Positions 8,555 to 16,036 of a stretch of DNA of 32,249 nt are shown here, piece after piece (the first letter of the stretch is position 1; each line of letters begins with the position of its first letter). This DNA is from a virus, in the IMG/VR virus record IMGVR_UViG_3300042691_014154, positions 1-32,249 of that record, one strand, 5' to 3'. Made by a program: the position numbers and the translations under genes. The notes under the pieces were generated by a model that saw only the letters and a program-made list of their open reading frames with translations, ran no database searches and was not told the DNA's origin.

Positions 8555-8854
8555 ATGGCAGAACATCATGTACCTTTAACAATTAATGAAGATGGATTAG
8601 TAACATCCGTTGGGAACACAAACGACATTTACGAAGATTGTATAATGTGTGGTTGTAAAACAGAAACTCTTAAAACTACACATATTGATTTCAGATATGG
8701 ATATGTAGAGGGAGCAGGACAATTATGTAGAAGTTGTTATTTAGGAGAAGATAGAAATCTTATCACCGTAAATAGCAGAACAATATTAGATACACCTAAC
8801 GATTCGGAATTGGGCGCAAAGGTTAGACAAATGTATTGGGATAGTAAAAAATAA
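8555..8854 (+). CDS. Small zinc-ribbon-like protein
   Basis: This 99-residue protein has two Cys pairs, CIMCGC (residues 30-35) and CRSC (58-61), separated by a beta-prone loop with FRYGYVEGAGQL. The C-x2-C ... C-x2-C pattern suggests a four-cysteine zinc ribbon. The C-terminal third is polar and helical (ELGAKVRQMYWDSKK). It is flanked by short genes with TAAGTTATGG start contexts. Small zinc-ribbon proteins of phages often act as adaptors or transcription-related factors, but nothing here identifies a partner. The function is unknown. Confidence 0.6.
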   Translation: MAEHHVPLTINEDGLVTSVGNTNDIYEDCIMCGCKTETLKTTHIDFRYGYVEGAGQLCRSCYLGEDRNLITVNSRTILDTPNDSELGAKVRQMYWDSKK

Positions 8855-8857
8855 GTT

Positions 8858-9154
8858 ATGGAAAACAGAAGAGAATTTTTTAAAGCAATTGGGTTATTTG
8901 CTTCTGGTGTAGTTGGTGCAAAAATAGCAAGTTTAATTCCTAAAAAGGAAGAACCCAACGAAACACTTTTAGTTTCAGAACAAATTACAATTAATCATGA
9001 AGGACAGGAATATCATCCGGTTGTTGTTAAAAAAACAATAACTAAAGTTAGAAGATATAACGAGGATGGGGTTCAAAAAATGAGTATTCAAAGTAATGGG
9101 AATATTGGTATTGGGAATATACCACCACCATATGAAATAAAAGTAAAAGTGTAA
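8858..9154 (+). CDS. Small protein with Tat-like N-terminus and tail-fibre-like C-terminal motif
   Basis: This 98-residue protein begins MENRREFFKAIGLFASGVVG, followed by AKIASLIPKK. That is a short basic head, a twin-arginine RREFFK, a moderately hydrophobic stretch of about 18 residues and a polar end, which fits a Tat signal or signal-anchor. The remainder is beta-rich with paired basic residues (VVVKKTITKVRRYNEDG). It ends with SIQSNGNIGIGNIPPPYEI, which resembles the NGNVGIGT.P...L repeat common in Bacteroidota tail-fibre and surface proteins. No lipobox cysteine is present. Its stop overlaps the spacer to the next gene (TAAGTTATG). It could be exported or membrane-anchored in the infected cell, which would be unusual for a phage product in this position. 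Confidence 0.55.
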   Translation: MENRREFFKAIGLFASGVVGAKIASLIPKKEEPNETLLVSEQITINHEGQEYHPVVVKKTITKVRRYNEDGVQKMSIQSNGNIGIGNIPPPYEIKVKV

Positions 9155-9157
9155 GTT

Positions 9158-9460
9158 ATGGCACCGAAAGCAAAACCAGGAGAATTCCATATAGGAGATG
9201 GTAATCATTTAACAATAAAAAGTTCTACAATAGTAGAAATGCATGACTATTTAAAAATAGTAAAAGCTGAAAATGATATCATAGCATTGGATGTAAAAAT
9301 ATTGGCGGATTTTGAAAAAATACCTGCGGAGTATCATCAATTGTTTTGTAAAATGATGATGGTTAGATATGGTGGTATTGTAAACATTTATGATAATACC
9401 CAACCATTTGCAAATCCAAATCCAAAGAAAAAGAAGTGGTATCAATTTTGGAAAAAATAA
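9158..9460 (+). CDS. Small hypothetical protein with basic aromatic C-terminus
   Basis: This 100-residue protein starts after a 3-nt gap with the repeated TAAGTTATGG context. The N-terminal half contains FHIGDGNHLTIKSSTIVEMH, probably beta, then a helix with KAENDIIALDVKILADFEKI. The C-terminus ends NPKKKKWYQFWKK, a lysine and aromatic tail that could bind nucleic acid or the membrane surface. There is a single cysteine. No known family is recognised. It is likely part of the same early cluster as its neighbours. Confidence 0.5.
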   Translation: MAPKAKPGEFHIGDGNHLTIKSSTIVEMHDYLKIVKAENDIIALDVKILADFEKIPAEYHQLFCKMMMVRYGGIVNIYDNTQPFANPNPKKKKWYQFWKK

Positions 9461-9470
9461 AATAAGTTAT

Positions 9471-9815
9471 ATGAAAGAAGAATCAGCAGTAGAATTTTGT
9501 GAAAGAGTATATCCTGAAATGATGGATGAATTTAAGAAAGTCCAATCAGAAATGTATGAAACATTCTGTAAGAAACAAAGAAACTATGGACCTTCAAATA
9601 TATCGGTTGGAACATCTCTGCAAACTAAAGAAGATGTAAAATTATCCTTAACTGGCCTTTGGTTTAGAATCAATGATAAAGTTCAAAGATTAAAACAATT
9701 GGTGGTTTTAGGACATCCTGATGAGGTAGGAGAATCAATACAGGATACATACCAAGACCTATCGGTTTATGGTATAATTGCCCAATTAGTACAGAGGGGA
9801 AAGTGGGCAAAATAG
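9471..9815 (+). CDS. DUF1599 / nucleotide modification-associated domain 1 (Nmad1) protein
   Basis: This protein has 114 residues from ATG 9471. An in-frame upstream ATG at 9390 lies inside the previous gene and is not favoured. The pattern FCKKQRNYGPSNISVG, then LWFRINDKVQRLKQL, then ESIQDTYQDLSVYGIIAQLV matches DUF1599, later named nucleotide modification associated domain 1. The family is all-helical and related to MazG-like NTP pyrophosphatases, with conserved R..DK..RL and E...DT..DL acidic positions that probably bind metal and nucleotide. In phages it is found near DNA-modification genes. Here it is the last gene before the SSB operon. Its substrate is unknown. Family membership is fairly secure. 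Confidence 0.75.
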   Translation: MKEESAVEFCERVYPEMMDEFKKVQSEMYETFCKKQRNYGPSNISVGTSLQTKEDVKLSLTGLWFRINDKVQRLKQLVVLGHPDEVGESIQDTYQDLSVYGIIAQLVQRGKWAK

Positions 9816-9817
9816 AT

Positions 9818-9847
9818 TTGGTAATTTCGGAAATTTTCCGTATATTT
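9818..9847 (+). promoter_or_regulatory. Promoter-like element, copy B, upstream of the SSB gene
   Basis: TTGG at 9818-9821 and TATATTT at 9841-9847 have the standard spacing. Unlike copies A, C, E and F it lies about 100 nt before the ATG, leaving a long leader that contains a predicted hairpin. A short inverted repeat, AATTTC-G-GAAATT, lies in the spacer. Confidence 0.6.
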
Positions 9848-9853
9848 ACATAG

Positions 9854-9947
9854 TAAAAGTTCAAAAAGGTTATATTTATCTATATAGGATATAGCTATAA
9901 ACCTTTAAACTTAAAACAAATTTTTAAACCTTAAAATCTAAAAAACA
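9854..9947 (+). promoter_or_regulatory. Structured 5' leader of the SSB gene, candidate autoregulatory operator
   Basis: Left arm AAAGGTT (9865-9871) pairs with AACCTTT (9900-9906), extended by ATA/TAT (9872-9874 with 9896-9898) past one bulged A. Inside, CTATAT (9880-9885) and ATATAG (9889-9894) form a second perfect stem with loop AGG. Downstream, 9904-9947 is A/T-rich and holds four TTAAA repeats and a second AAACCTT copy (9926-9932) that could compete for the left arm. T4 gene 32 mRNA has a folded element followed by an unstructured A/U-rich operator bound by gp32. The similarity in layout is seen in sequence, and the regulation is inferred. Confidence 0.5.
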
Positions 9948-10778
9948 ATGGACATTTCATTGGCACTAAAGAGATTTAGCTCTTTACAAAACAACACTAA
10001 AAAGTCGGATTCAATTTACAAACCGGCTAACGGAAAATCACAAGTTAGAATCGTTCCGTACAAGTTCAACAAAGACATTCCTTTCATTGAACTTTATTTT
10101 CACTACAACATTAACAACAAGACTTATTTGAGTCCAATGTCGTTTGGTAGACCTGACCCTATCGTTGAGTTTGCAGAAAAACTTAAAAGAACAGGTGATA
10201 CTGATGATTGGAAAGCAGGTAAGAAAATGGAGCCAAAATTGAGAACATTCGTTCCAGTTATCGTAAGAGGTAAAGAAAACGAAGGTGTTAAATTTTGGGG
10301 ATTTGGTAAAACAGTTTATCAAGATATTTTAGGATACATTGCGGATCCTGATTACGGTGATATTACTGACCCAATCACAGGTAGAGATATTGTATTAGAA
10401 GTAACTTCAGCGGAAGAATCAAACGCATCTTACCCAACAACCACAATCAGAGTTAAACCTGCAACATCTAAATTGCACGAAGACCCTGCAACGATTAAAT
10501 CTTTATTAGAAAATCAAAAAGAAATTACTGAATTATATCAGGAATTATCTTATGCAGAATTAAAAACAATTTTAGAGAATTGGTTAAACCCATCTTCACC
10601 TTCTGGAGCAGATGATGATATTGTTGAGGAATTGGAAGCACCAAAACCAAAAGCACAACCTATTCAAGCAGAAAGCAAGCAAGAATTCAATGATTTGCCT
10701 TGGGAAAAAGATGAACCAAAGAAAGCAGCACCTGCGGACGATGTAGCATCAGCATTTGATGATTTATTTAACAATTAA
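9948..10778 (+). CDS. 32: Single-stranded DNA-binding protein (T4 gp32-like)
   Basis: This 276-residue protein has a basic N-terminus (MDISLALKRFSSLQNN) that resembles the gp32 cooperativity region, an OB-like core with FIELYFHYNINNKTYLSP and KFWGFGKTVYQDIL, and an acidic, proline/alanine-rich C-terminal tail ending DDVASAFDDLFNN. The tail is the part of gp32 that recruits replication partners. The core contains no cysteines, so the zinc site of T4 gp32 is absent. It is followed by UvsX 15 nt downstream, matching the recombination-replication grouping. It coats single-stranded DNA during replication and recombination. Family assignment rests on pattern and context and is strong. Confidence 0.85.
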   Translation: MDISLALKRFSSLQNNTKKSDSIYKPANGKSQVRIVPYKFNKDIPFIELYFHYNINNKTYLSPMSFGRPDPIVEFAEKLKRTGDTDDWKAGKKMEPKLRTFVPVIVRGKENEGVKFWGFGKTVYQDILGYIADPDYGDITDPITGRDIVLEVTSAEESNASYPTTTIRVKPATSKLHEDPATIKSLLENQKEITELYQELSYAELKTILENWLNPSSPSGADDDIVEELEAPKPKAQPIQAESKQEFNDLPWEKDEPKKAAPADDVASAFDDLFNN

Positions 10779-10793
10779 TAAAAGGTTACATTT

Positions 10794-11897
10794 ATGGCCA
10801 AAAGAGAAGAAGATTTAGCGAGTTTACTTGCTGATTCCCTTAACAAACAAAATAAGGACGGTAAGATTGCATACTTCCTGACAGATGAAGGAGGCGATGC
10901 CCCTACAAATGTTAAAGATTGGTTATCTACGGGTAACGCAATGCTAGATGTTGCAATTTCTAATAGACCTTATGGGGGGATTCCTGTTGGCCGTATTAGT
11001 GAGATTACGGGTTTAGAGCAGAGTGGAAAATCTCTGCTCTCCGCCCATCTCCTTGCTGAAACACAACGTAAAGGTGGTGTTGCAGTATTGATTGATACGG
11101 AAACCGCAGTAAGTAGAGAATACTTAGAAGCAATTGGAGTTGATATTGCAAAACTACTATATGTTTCAGTTGATACTGTTGAAGGTATCTTTGAAGCGTG
11201 TGAAACGATTATTGAAAAAGTAAGAACAGGTGATAAAGATAGATTAGTAACTATCGTTGTTGACTCAGTTGCAGCTGCATCAACTAAGAAAGAGTTGGAA
11301 GCAGATTATGATAAGGATGGTTACGCTACCGATAAAGCAATTATCATTTCAAAGGCAATGAGAAAGATTACCAACATGATTGGTAGACAATCTATTGCAT
11401 TAGTATTCACAAACCAATTAAGACAGAAAATGAACGCAATGTTTGGCGACCCTTGGACAACATCCGGTGGTAAAGCGTTGGCATTTCATAGTTCAGTTAG
11501 AGTTCGTTTAAAGAATATGGGACAATTGAAAGCAGGTGATAAGATTGTTGGTATCAAAGTAAGAGCACAAATTATCAAAAATAGAATGGGACCCCCATTA
11601 AGACATGCAGATTTTGATATTTTCTTTGATAGAGGTATTGATAATTACGGAGGATGGTTAGCAGTTATGAAAGATAACAAAATTGTTAAACAGGCCGGAG
11701 CTTGGTATGAATATATTGATATTGATTCAGGCGAAGTTATCAAATTTCAATCTAAGGATTTCGCAAAAATATTAGAAAACGAAGAAATTAAAGATCAAAT
11801 CTATCGCAGGATTTGTGAAGCAACAATATTACAATACAAAAATTCCGCATCGGAAGAAGTTGAAATTACAACGGACGAAGCAAATGAGTCAGATTAA
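10794..11897 (+). CDS. uvsX: UvsX-like RecA family recombinase
   Basis: The 367-residue product is a RecA-fold ATPase. Walker A is GLEQSGKS (73-80), preceded by the typical PVGRISEITG strand. DTETA (101-105) holds the catalytic glutamate region and LVTIVVDSVAAAS is Walker B. A loop with FTNQLRQKMNAMFGDPWTTSGG corresponds to the DNA-binding L2 region and the following GGKALAF helix. It forms filaments on SSB-coated ssDNA for strand exchange and recombination-dependent replication. Its last 14 nt overlap the start of the exonuclease gene. A local patch encoding Walker A and the next helix uses CTG, CTC, TCC and GCC codons that are rare in its neighbours. Confidence 0.9.
   Translation: MAKREEDLASLLADSLNKQNKDGKIAYFLTDEGGDAPTNVKDWLSTGNAMLDVAISNRPYGGIPVGRISEITGLEQSGKSLLSAHLLAETQRKGGVAVLIDTETAVSREYLEAIGVDIAKLLYVSVDTVEGIFEACETIIEKVRTGDKDRLVTIVVDSVAAASTKKELEADYDKDGYATDKAIIISKAMRKITNMIGRQSIALVFTNQLRQKMNAMFGDPWTTSGGKALAFHSSVRVRLKNMGQLKAGDKIVGIKVRAQIIKNRMGPPLRHADFDIFFDRGIDNYGGWLAVMKDNKIVKQAGAWYEYIDIDSGEVIKFQSKDFAKILENEEIKDQIYRRICEATILQYKNSASEEVEITTDEANESD
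11015..11040 (+). other. 9-bp perfect hairpin inside uvsX at the Walker A codons
   Basis: AGAGCAGAG (11015-11023) and CTCTGCTCT (11032-11040) are perfect complements with an 8-nt loop, unusually stable for this AT-rich genome. It covers the codons of the P-loop and the following helix. It may be fortuitous, or it could slow translation or bind a regulator. Confidence 0.4.
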
Positions 11898-12936
11898 TAA
11901 AAAGTATTTAGATATACTAAAACAAATAGATAAGGAACATAATGAATTTGGTGATTTACAAAGAAATTCCAAAACATTAGTTATTGATGGTCTTAATACC
12001 TTCATCCGTTCCTGGTCAACAGCACCTAATCTTAATGATAATGGTGACCACATTGGAGGCATAGTCGGTACACTTAAAAGTATCGGCTACGCTATCCGTT
12101 TAATTAACCCTACCAGAGTTATTATTACTTTTGATGGTAAGGGTGGTTCTAACAGCAGAAAACAAATATATTCTGGTTATAAATCCGAAAGAGGTAAAAA
12201 CAAAATCAGATTAAATAGAGCTTACACCGATTTGATGAATGAAGAAGATGAACAGGTTTCTATGAAACGTCAAATGGTTGGTTTAGCTGAGTTATTAACT
12301 TGCTTACCGGTTACTGTTATGGTATATGATGGTATTGAAGCAGATGATGTAATGGCATATATAGCTACTCAACTAAAACAAGAAGGTGAAAAGGTTATTT
12401 TAATGAGTACCGATAAAGATTTCTTACAATTAGTAAACAAAGATGTAAGTGTATACTCCCCATCTAAAAAGAAAATCTACAATATAGATGAAGTTTTAGA
12501 AGAATTTGGTATCCATCCACACAATTTTATTAATTTCAGAATGATTGACGGAGACAAATCCGATAATGTTGGTGGTATAAATGGATTGGGAATAAAATCT
12601 ATTATTAAGAGTTTTCCAATTCTAACCGAAGAAACATATCACACAACGGAAAGTATGATTGAATATGTAGAAGCAATAGATAAAAAAACAAAAGCACATG
12701 AATTGTTTTTAAATCATTTGGCAATTTGCGAAAGAAATCGTAGATTGATGCAGTTATCTGAACCAGAGTTTAGTGGTAATCTTCGTATGAAAATTATGAA
12801 TAGATACGATGAACCAACCCCTAAGTTTGATAAACAGGCATTCTTAAAATTAGGATTGAAACATAGAATGTTAGAAGGATTTCCAAATGTGCTGGATTGG
12901 TTACAATCAACATTTTCACATATAGCAAAATTTTAA
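11884..12936 (+). CDS. 5'-3' exonuclease / flap endonuclease (RNase H-like, FEN family)
   Basis: This protein has 350 residues from ATG 11884. The longer in-frame start at 11815 would overlap uvsX by 83 nt and is rejected. Conserved metal ligands are visible in order: VIDGLNTF (D35), ITFDGKGG (D84), an arch with RKQIYSGYKSER (92-103), IEADDVMAY (E152, D154, D155), STDKDFLQL (D177, D179) and GDKSDNVGGINGLG (223-236) of the helix-hairpin-helix. This is the T4 RNase H and Pol I 5' nuclease family, which removes Okazaki RNA primers and flaps. The stand-alone Pol A-like protein at 4095 lacks this domain, so the two could act together. Its first 14 nt overlap the uvsX end. Confidence 0.9.
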   Translation: MSQINKKYLDILKQIDKEHNEFGDLQRNSKTLVIDGLNTFIRSWSTAPNLNDNGDHIGGIVGTLKSIGYAIRLINPTRVIITFDGKGGSNSRKQIYSGYKSERGKNKIRLNRAYTDLMNEEDEQVSMKRQMVGLAELLTCLPVTVMVYDGIEADDVMAYIATQLKQEGEKVILMSTDKDFLQLVNKDVSVYSPSKKKIYNIDEVLEEFGIHPHNFINFRMIDGDKSDNVGGINGLGIKSIIKSFPILTEETYHTTESMIEYVEAIDKKTKAHELFLNHLAICERNRRLMQLSEPEFSGNLRMKIMNRYDEPTPKFDKQAFLKLGLKHRMLEGFPNVLDWLQSTFSHIAKF

Positions 12937-12952
12937 AAAAAACAAAAAAGTT

Positions 12953-13261
12953 ATGACAACAGACAAATTAGCAAAACCATTGGGAGATAGAGTTCTTCTA
13001 ACGGAATTAGAAGGTGAAGCATCAACAACCGCAGGAGGAATTATTATTCCGGATAGCGTAAAAGCAGAAGATGTTAAAAGAGCAAAAGTAGAAGCAGTTG
13101 GTGATGGTTTATTTACACAATCAGGTGTAGCAATCCCAATGAGTGTAAAAGTTGGTGATGAAGTAATTCTTCCACCATACCATCAAGGAGTAGAAATTAA
13201 AGTTGGTGGAAATAAATACATCTTATTAAGAGAGTCCGAATTATTAATGGTTATTAGATAA
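12953..13261 (+). CDS. groES: Co-chaperonin GroES (T4 gp31 functional equivalent)
   Basis: The 102-residue protein is a clear Cpn10. It starts with PLGDRVLLTELEGE, has the mobile loop STTAGGIIIPDSVK (residues about 25-38) that docks on GroEL, the roof region VAIPMSVKVGDEVILPPY, and the closing YILLRESELLMVIR. The mobile loop is of bacterial type, unlike T4 gp31. No GroEL is in the window, so it would work with host GroEL, probably to fold the major capsid protein or other large phage proteins. It starts with an AAAGTTATG context and lies 16 nt after the exonuclease gene. Confidence 0.95.
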   Translation: MTTDKLAKPLGDRVLLTELEGEASTTAGGIIIPDSVKAEDVKRAKVEAVGDGLFTQSGVAIPMSVKVGDEVILPPYHQGVEIKVGGNKYILLRESELLMVIR

Positions 13262-13271
13262 AAAAACACAT

Positions 13272-13276
13272 GGAGG
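13272..13276 (+). promoter_or_regulatory. Strong Shine-Dalgarno-like GGAGG
   Basis: GGAGG ends 6 nt before ATG 13283. It is the only clear, well-placed, non-coding Shine-Dalgarno-like site found in the window. Most other starts have only A/T-rich upstream sequence. Confidence 0.5.
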
Positions 13277-13282
13277 TAAACT

Positions 13283-13510
13283 ATGAAGTGTCTTAAAAAC
13301 AAACAAACGGGAAACATCATCAGAGTTGATGATAAACAGGCTTATCAAATGGCAGGAAGCACATGGGAATATGTTGCAAAAGCCGAATGGAAAAAATTGG
13401 TAAGAGATGTTAAAACTGAAAAGCAAGAAGTAGAATCAGAAAAGAAAGAAGAAACTTTATCTGAAAAGGCTTTAAAAAGAAAAAAACTTAAAGAAAAACA
13501 AAGAGCATAA
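13283..13510 (+). CDS. Small charged protein, function unknown
   Basis: The 75-residue product has an N-terminal segment KCLKNKQTGNIIRVDDKQAY, then WEYVAKAEWKKLVRDV, and a long Lys/Glu-rich C-terminal tail that is likely a coiled or disordered helix. One cysteine is present. No enzyme motif is visible. It lies between groES and the helicase and is coupled to the helicase by a TAATG overlap. A helicase-associated or loader-like role is conceivable from position only. It has a GGAGG ribosome-binding site, unlike its neighbours, so it may be translated strongly. Confidence 0.55.
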   Translation: MKCLKNKQTGNIIRVDDKQAYQMAGSTWEYVAKAEWKKLVRDVKTEKQEVESEKKEETLSEKALKRKKLKEKQRA

Positions 13511-14868
13511 TGGAAGCAGTAGATACATTAGTTAAATATGGCCAATCGTATCAATCTAAAGTTGTTGCTTCACTCATCACAGATGCTAAGTTTTTAGAGC
13601 AAGTAACCGAAATTACTAAAACAACTTTTTTTGAATCGCAAGCAAACCAGTGGATTGTAAAAGAAGTACAAAATTATTTTGACGAATATCGTGCAATTCC
13701 TACAATGGAAGTGTTCAAAATTAAAGTTGGAGATATTGAGGATAAAGTTCTTAAGCAAACGGTAATTGAACAATTAAAACAGGTATATTTACAAGTCAGT
13801 TCAGAAGATTTACCTTATGTTAAGAAAGAGTATCTTACCTTTGCTAAAAACCAAAAGGTTAAAGAAGCTTTATTAAAATCAGTTGACCTTCTAAAAGCAG
13901 GTAATTATGATAAAATTATAGATACAATGATGGCCGCATCTAAAGTAGGTGTGGAAAATGATTTGGGTTTAGATTTTATTGATGATTTTGAATCTATTTT
14001 GGAAAATGTTAAAAGAACATCAGTAGGTACAGGATGGGATGTTATTGACGAATTAATGGATGGAGGTTTAGGTCCAGGTGAATTAGGAGTAGTTATGGCA
14101 CCATCGGGTATTGGTAAGAGTTGGTTCTTATCTAAAATTGCATGTGCGGCTTTACAGAGAGGTGTAAATGTATTACATTACACACTAGAGTTATCCGAAT
14201 CATATGTTGGACAAAGATATATTACAATTCTTACGGGTATTACAACCGCAGACCAGAAACTAAATAAAGGAGAAATTATTCGCAAAGTTAAACAAACTGA
14301 AGGTAGAGTAAAAATTAAATATTATCCACCACAATTTGCATCTGCTAAAACACTTTCGGCACACATTGAAAAAGTAAAAACTACCGGATTCAATCCACAA
14401 TTAATCATCATTGATTACGCGGACTTATTAAAAAGTGGCAATAGGGGCAGTGATGGGTTGTACGCAGAGTTAGGTGGGATATATGAAGAATTGAGAGGAT
14501 TGAGTGGTGAAACTGGAATACCTGTTTGGACAGCAACTCAAACAAATAGAGCAGCAATTGATCACGAAGTTATTCAAGCAGATTCGGTTGGTGACTCGTA
14601 TAAGAAAGTTCAAACCGCAGATTTCATTATGAGTGTGAGTAGAAAGACCAAAGATAAATTATCAAACACAGGTCGTATTCACATTGTAAAGAATCGTTTT
14701 GGTCCAGATGGTATGACATTCCCCGCAAAGATAGATACATTTCATGGTATTATGGATGTGTTTGCAGCAACATCAGTAGATGGTATGATGGCAACAAAGG
14801 AAAGTAAAAATGGTGAAGGACTTGAAAAAAAACTACTACATAAAAAGTATGTAGAGAATATGGGATAA
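13510..14868 (+). CDS. 41: Replicative DNA helicase, DnaB/gp41-like
   Basis: This 452-residue protein has an N-terminal helical domain (1-150) and a RecA-fold C-terminal ATPase. Walker A is APSGIGKS (197-204), preceded by GPGELGVVMA. A YTLELSE motif carries the catalytic glutamate, LIIIDYADLL is Walker B, and VWTATQTNRA matches the DnaB H3-type glutamine region. The GPDG segment near the end corresponds to the arginine-finger strand. It unwinds DNA as a hexamer at the fork. The start overlaps the preceding gene by one base, and its stop overlaps the first SPPY methyltransferase-like gene by one base, so the two are co-translated. No primase (gp61-like) is visible in the window. Confidence 0.9.
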   Translation: MEAVDTLVKYGQSYQSKVVASLITDAKFLEQVTEITKTTFFESQANQWIVKEVQNYFDEYRAIPTMEVFKIKVGDIEDKVLKQTVIEQLKQVYLQVSSEDLPYVKKEYLTFAKNQKVKEALLKSVDLLKAGNYDKIIDTMMAASKVGVENDLGLDFIDDFESILENVKRTSVGTGWDVIDELMDGGLGPGELGVVMAPSGIGKSWFLSKIACAALQRGVNVLHYTLELSESYVGQRYITILTGITTADQKLNKGEIIRKVKQTEGRVKIKYYPPQFASAKTLSAHIEKVKTTGFNPQLIIIDYADLLKSGNRGSDGLYAELGGIYEELRGLSGETGIPVWTATQTNRAAIDHEVIQADSVGDSYKKVQTADFIMSVSRKTKDKLSNTGRIHIVKNRFGPDGMTFPAKIDTFHGIMDVFAATSVDGMMATKESKNGEGLEKKLLHKKYVENMG

Positions 14869-15923
14869 TGATAAATTATAATAGTTTTAGTAGGTTTATT
14901 GAAGTTGATGATTTGGATTTAGAATATCACAAAATTACCTCAAATATATTTGAGGTAACCGACAGAGAACATGCTGAAAAAATTATATTTGATTATCACC
15001 GAAAAAAAGGATTCCCACATTATAATGTTCCAAAGCATCAAAAACTAGCTCAATTAAAATCGTTGATTAGTTTTGATGAAGATACAATTTATAAAGACGG
15101 AAAATTAGAACAAACAATGCATTGTTTATCATTAGCATGGTCCTATTTTCCACATTGGGTTGAGGTAGCATGTGGCAACAATAAAATGAAACCAATTGAT
15201 TATTGGAATGATGATAATAAGTTAAAAGAAGTTATAAGAAAAACTTGGGATTGGCAATTGAAACATGGTAATGGAACATTTACACTAAATAGATTGAGAC
15301 AGAATTTTAAAATATATGGAGGAAATCAGTCGGTAAGTAACTTCCGACCATCAGTAGCTAAATGGATTTATAATACCTATGGTGGTGAATCCGTTTGGGA
15401 TATGAGTTGTGGATGGGGTGGTAGGCTGACTGGGTTTCTTACAAGTAGGTGTAAAACGTACATAGGAACGGATCCTTCCACTAAAACATATGAAGGGTTA
15501 GTAAGATTAAAGGATGAATTAAACTTCTTTAATAAGGAGATAATACTTCATAAAATCGGTTCTGAAGAATTTACACCGGAAAAAGAAAGTTTAGATCTGT
15601 GTTTTACTTCTCCTCCTTATTTTGATACTGAAAAATATTCAGATGAAGAAACTCAATCTTATAAAAAATTTCCATCCGAAACAGATTGGTTAAATGGATT
15701 TTTAAAACAAACTATGGCAAATTGTCATATTGGATTAAAAGTAGGAGGAAGAATGTTAATAAACATTGCAAATACTCCTAAATATAAACAAATTGAAACG
15801 GAAACCGTTAGAATTGCCGAAGAATTGGGATTTACAAAAACTGACACTTTGTACCTTATATTATCTTCAGTAGCAGGAAACGGAACTAAATTAGAACCAA
15901 TATTTGTGTTTATTAAAAATTAA
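14868..15923 (+). CDS. SPPY methyltransferase-fold protein, paralogue 1
   Basis: The 351-residue protein has an N-terminal region of about 155 residues without recognised motifs, then SNFRPSVAKWIYN, a motif I-like glycine loop DMSCGWGGRLTGF (178-190), an acidic residue after strand 2 (YIGTDP, D202), and motif IV TSPPYFDTEKYS (247-258) followed by DEETQSYKKF. Motif order is I then IV, as in gamma-type amino-methyltransferases, but no target-recognition domain follows. SPPY occurs in N4-cytosine and some N6-adenine methyltransferases. Two paralogues lie at 20358 and 22366. It overlaps the helicase stop by one base, so it is made with the replisome. A 24-bp palindrome lies within its 5' part. 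The substrate is unknown. Confidence 0.75.
   Translation: MINYNSFSRFIEVDDLDLEYHKITSNIFEVTDREHAEKIIFDYHRKKGFPHYNVPKHQKLAQLKSLISFDEDTIYKDGKLEQTMHCLSLAWSYFPHWVEVACGNNKMKPIDYWNDDNKLKEVIRKTWDWQLKHGNGTFTLNRLRQNFKIYGGNQSVSNFRPSVAKWIYNTYGGESVWDMSCGWGGRLTGFLTSRCKTYIGTDPSTKTYEGLVRLKDELNFFNKEIILHKIGSEEFTPEKESLDLCFTSPPYFDTEKYSDEETQSYKKFPSETDWLNGFLKQTMANCHIGLKVGGRMLINIANTPKYKQIETETVRIAEELGFTKTDTLYLILSSVAGNGTKLEPIFVFIKN
14935..14958 (+). repeat. Perfect 24-bp palindrome inside the 5' end of paralogue 1
   Basis: The arms TTACCTCAAATA and TATTTGAGGTAA are exact complements with no spacer, centred between 14946 and 14947, 67 nt into the gene. It could be a protein-binding operator as DNA or a stable hairpin as RNA. 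It was the longest perfect palindrome I noticed by eye. Confidence 0.65.
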
Positions 15924-15931
15924 GCATAAGT

Positions 15932-16015
15932 ATGAAAAAAATAAAAAAACAACTAATAAAAATTTTTGAAAAAAACCTAAAATTAACTAAAGAAAATGAG
16001 ACTATTGGCGGGTAG
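15932..16015 (+). CDS. Possible 27-residue leader peptide before the RNR gene
   Basis: ATG 15932 opens a 27-codon frame ending at TAG 16013-16015. The product is very basic at the start (MKKIKKQLIKIFEKN) and ends ETIGG. It occupies about half of the 158-base gap between the first SPPY gene and RNR. It might be a leader peptide or a chance frame in A-rich sequence. The start context is A-rich, and no promoter-like element precedes it. Confidence 0.25.
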   Translation: MKKIKKQLIKIFEKNLKLTKENETIGG

Positions 16016-16036
16016 ACTCCATATATATCTTTTTAA

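Noticed and set aside
9390-9470. Longer N-terminus for the Nmad1 protein
   Set aside because: The extra residues come from another frame of the preceding gene. ATG 9471 follows an AAGTTAT context and matches the family start.
11815-11883. Longer N-terminus for the exonuclease from ATG 11815
   Set aside because: It lies entirely inside uvsX in another frame. ATG 11884 gives a normal short overlap and a family-like N-terminus.
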